From contig NZ_RDQR01000028.1 of assembly GCF_003703835.1 (NCBI RefSeq), forward strand, positions 1 to 33,575: a stretch of 33,575 nucleotides of DNA, written 5' to 3'. The notes below the pieces were generated by a model. It did no database searches and was not told the origin of the DNA. It saw only the letters and a program-made list of their open reading frames with translations. Every line of letters begins with the position of its first letter. Position 1 is the stretch's first letter. The DNA comes from Auritidibacter ignavus. Lineage in GTDB: Bacteria > Actinomycetota > Actinomycetes > Actinomycetales > Micrococcaceae. The position numbers and the translations under genes were made by a program. Shown piece after piece: positions 32,544 to 33,575 of this stretch.

Positions 32544-33415
32544 AGCTTGTCGATGATCGAGGCGAGTAAGTGGGAAATGCGTGTCTGGGCGGCACGGCCG
32601 GCCTCGATCACTTCGTGATGGGAGAGCGGGTGCTGGCTGATGCCGGCAGCCTGGTTGGTTACCAATGACATCCCGAAGACTTCAAGCCCGGCATGCCGGG
32701 CTGCAATGGCGTCTAATGCAGTCGACATACCGACCAGGTCTCCACCGAGGAGCTTGGCCATGCGTACCTCGGCGGGAGTTTCGTATTGCGGGCCGGGGAA
32801 CTGGACATAAACTCCCTGTGGCAAGGAGGGATCCACGCTGCGGGCGATCTCACGGATGCGAGGCGAGTACAGATCGGTGAGATCAACGAACTCCGGGCCC
32901 AGGAGGGGAGTAGCGCCGGTGAGGTTTAGATGGTCGCTGATCAGCACCGGTTCTCCGGGCGGTAACGCCTCGTTGACGCTGCCAGATCCGTTGGTGAGCA
33001 CCACCAGCTCAGCTCCGGTAGCGGCAGCGGTACGCACCGTGTGTGCTACCGCGTTCACATCGCGGTGTTCGTAGTAATGGGTGCGAGATCCGAACACCAG
33101 CACGTGGTCAGTGACCGTACCCTCGGCGGAGCTCCGGGCAATGGAAGACACGGTGGAGCCGTGTCCGGCCACAGACGCAGAAGTGAAACCCGGAATATCA
33201 CCGGTGGGCAACTCGGTCTGACGGTCACCGAGCAGATCGGTCGCCCCGGACCAGCCAGAGCCCAGTACGACCGCGATGCGGTGTTGTGCTACCCCGGTCG
33301 TCTCGGCGATATAGCGGCCGGCTTGGCGGGCTAGATCGAACCCCGGATGGTCACCGGACAGCCCCATGGACTCCGCAGTAGGCTCAGAAATGTCATTGTC
33401 AGTCACGTCTGTCAT
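32540..33415 (-). CDS. Purine nucleoside phosphorylase, trimeric (PNP II) type
   Basis: Phosphorolyses purine (deoxy)nucleosides to base and (deoxy)ribose-1-phosphate. The 291-residue protein has VVLGSGWSG, the phosphate-site region LTNGSGSVNE, GPQYETPAEVRM, VGMST and SLVTNQAAGIS with the purine-binding Asn. The position of the catalytic purine-site Glu of trimeric PNPs (VGMST-x-x-E) is Asp here (VGMSTALD). ATG 33415 abuts AGG directly; GTG 33406, 8 nt after AGGA, is an equally likely start. It is the first gene of the operon with the phosphomutase and deoC. Confidence 0.92.
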   Translation of the reverse strand: MTDVTDNDISEPTAESMGLSGDHPGFDLARQAGRYIAETTGVAQHRIAVVLGSGWSGATDLLGDRQTELPTGDIPGFTSASVAGHGSTVSSIARSSAEGTVTDHVLVFGSRTHYYEHRDVNAVAHTVRTAAATGAELVVLTNGSGSVNEALPPGEPVLISDHLNLTGATPLLGPEFVDLTDLYSPRIREIARSVDPSLPQGVYVQFPGPQYETPAEVRMAKLLGGDLVGMSTALDAIAARHAGLEVFGMSLVTNQAAGISQHPLSHHEVIEAGRAAQTRISHLLASIIDKL

Positions 33416-33468
33416 CCTAGCGAGAACGGCCCCAGCCAGCCTAGCTGTCGACGAGACTCATAGAAAGT

Positions 33469-33485
33469 CCCCGCGTAGGCAGGGG
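33469..33485 (-). terminator. Possible terminator upstream of the nucleoside operon
   Basis: CCCCGC (33469-33474) faces GCAGGGG (33479-33485), a short GC stem with one bulged A. On the minus strand it is followed by ACTTT. It may end transcription of a gene beyond the window. The remaining bases 33486-33575 show no gene I can support. Confidence 0.3.
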
Positions 33486-33575
33486 CCGTGCCTCAGGTAG
33501 TTTTCCCCGCGAAATGTCTTTACCGGTGGGCTGGGGTGGGGCGACGATGGGGTATGACGCATAAGGATGTTTCGA

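Noticed and set aside
33554-33575. ATG at the right edge that could start a divergent gene (MTHKDVS)
   Set aside because: Only seven codons are in the window and nothing identifies a product.
1-33575. CRISPR arrays, rRNA genes, riboswitches, prophage
   Set aside because: I saw no regularly spaced direct repeats, no rRNA segments, no recognisable riboswitch cores and no phage structural genes.

Overview
The window looks like a chromosomal segment of a moderately GC-rich actinobacterium, probably order Micrococcales and plausibly family Micrococcaceae. The evidence is the run tRNA-Gln / glmU / prs / rplY (long CTC-type L25) / pth / mfd, the frequent GTG and TTG starts, a DUF2505-like gene, and a deoD-pmmB-like pair as known in actinobacteria. 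I cannot name a species from sequence alone.

Layout. 1-850 is a scar: two IS3-family transposase remnants meet tail to tail, and the second abuts a 5'-truncated ABC-F ATPase gene. 858-4918 holds a LysR regulator, an alpha/beta hydrolase, a 3-methyladenine glycosylase (Tag) lacking most zinc ligands, and a stand-alone PurF of the short enterobacterial type rather than the usual actinobacterial type. 4923-5680 is a decayed GNAT acetyltransferase. It is followed by a DtxR/MntR-type regulator whose start codon lies at the edge of a perfect palindrome. 6430-9187 is the conserved tRNA-Gln, glmU, prs block, with a 19-bp palindrome over the probable prs promoter.

9239-16437 is the most coherent accessory system: an RpiR/SIS regulator, then six same-strand genes. 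These are a CX5R tyrosine-phosphatase-like enzyme, a class III metallophosphoesterase, a lipoprotein binding protein, a fused two-domain permease, an ATPase, and a histidine phosphatase. By homology the transporter would be called ferric-iron (FbpABC/AfuABC). Three phosphoester hydrolases and a sugar-phosphate-type regulator point instead to uptake and dephosphorylation of an organophosphate (inference).

16409-19149, on the other strand, is a translationally coupled pair: an acyl-activating enzyme and a complete ketosynthase, without a visible carrier protein. Then come rplY and pth, an MFS efflux pump with its TetR regulator and a candidate operator, a DUF2505-like gene and mfd. After mfd there are two tandem AT3 membrane acyltransferases, a small membrane protein, and a nucleoside catabolism operon transcribed leftward as purine nucleoside phosphorylase, phosphohexo/pentomutase, deoxyribose-phosphate aldolase. 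Several strong hairpins mark operon boundaries. No CRISPR array, rRNA or prophage was seen.
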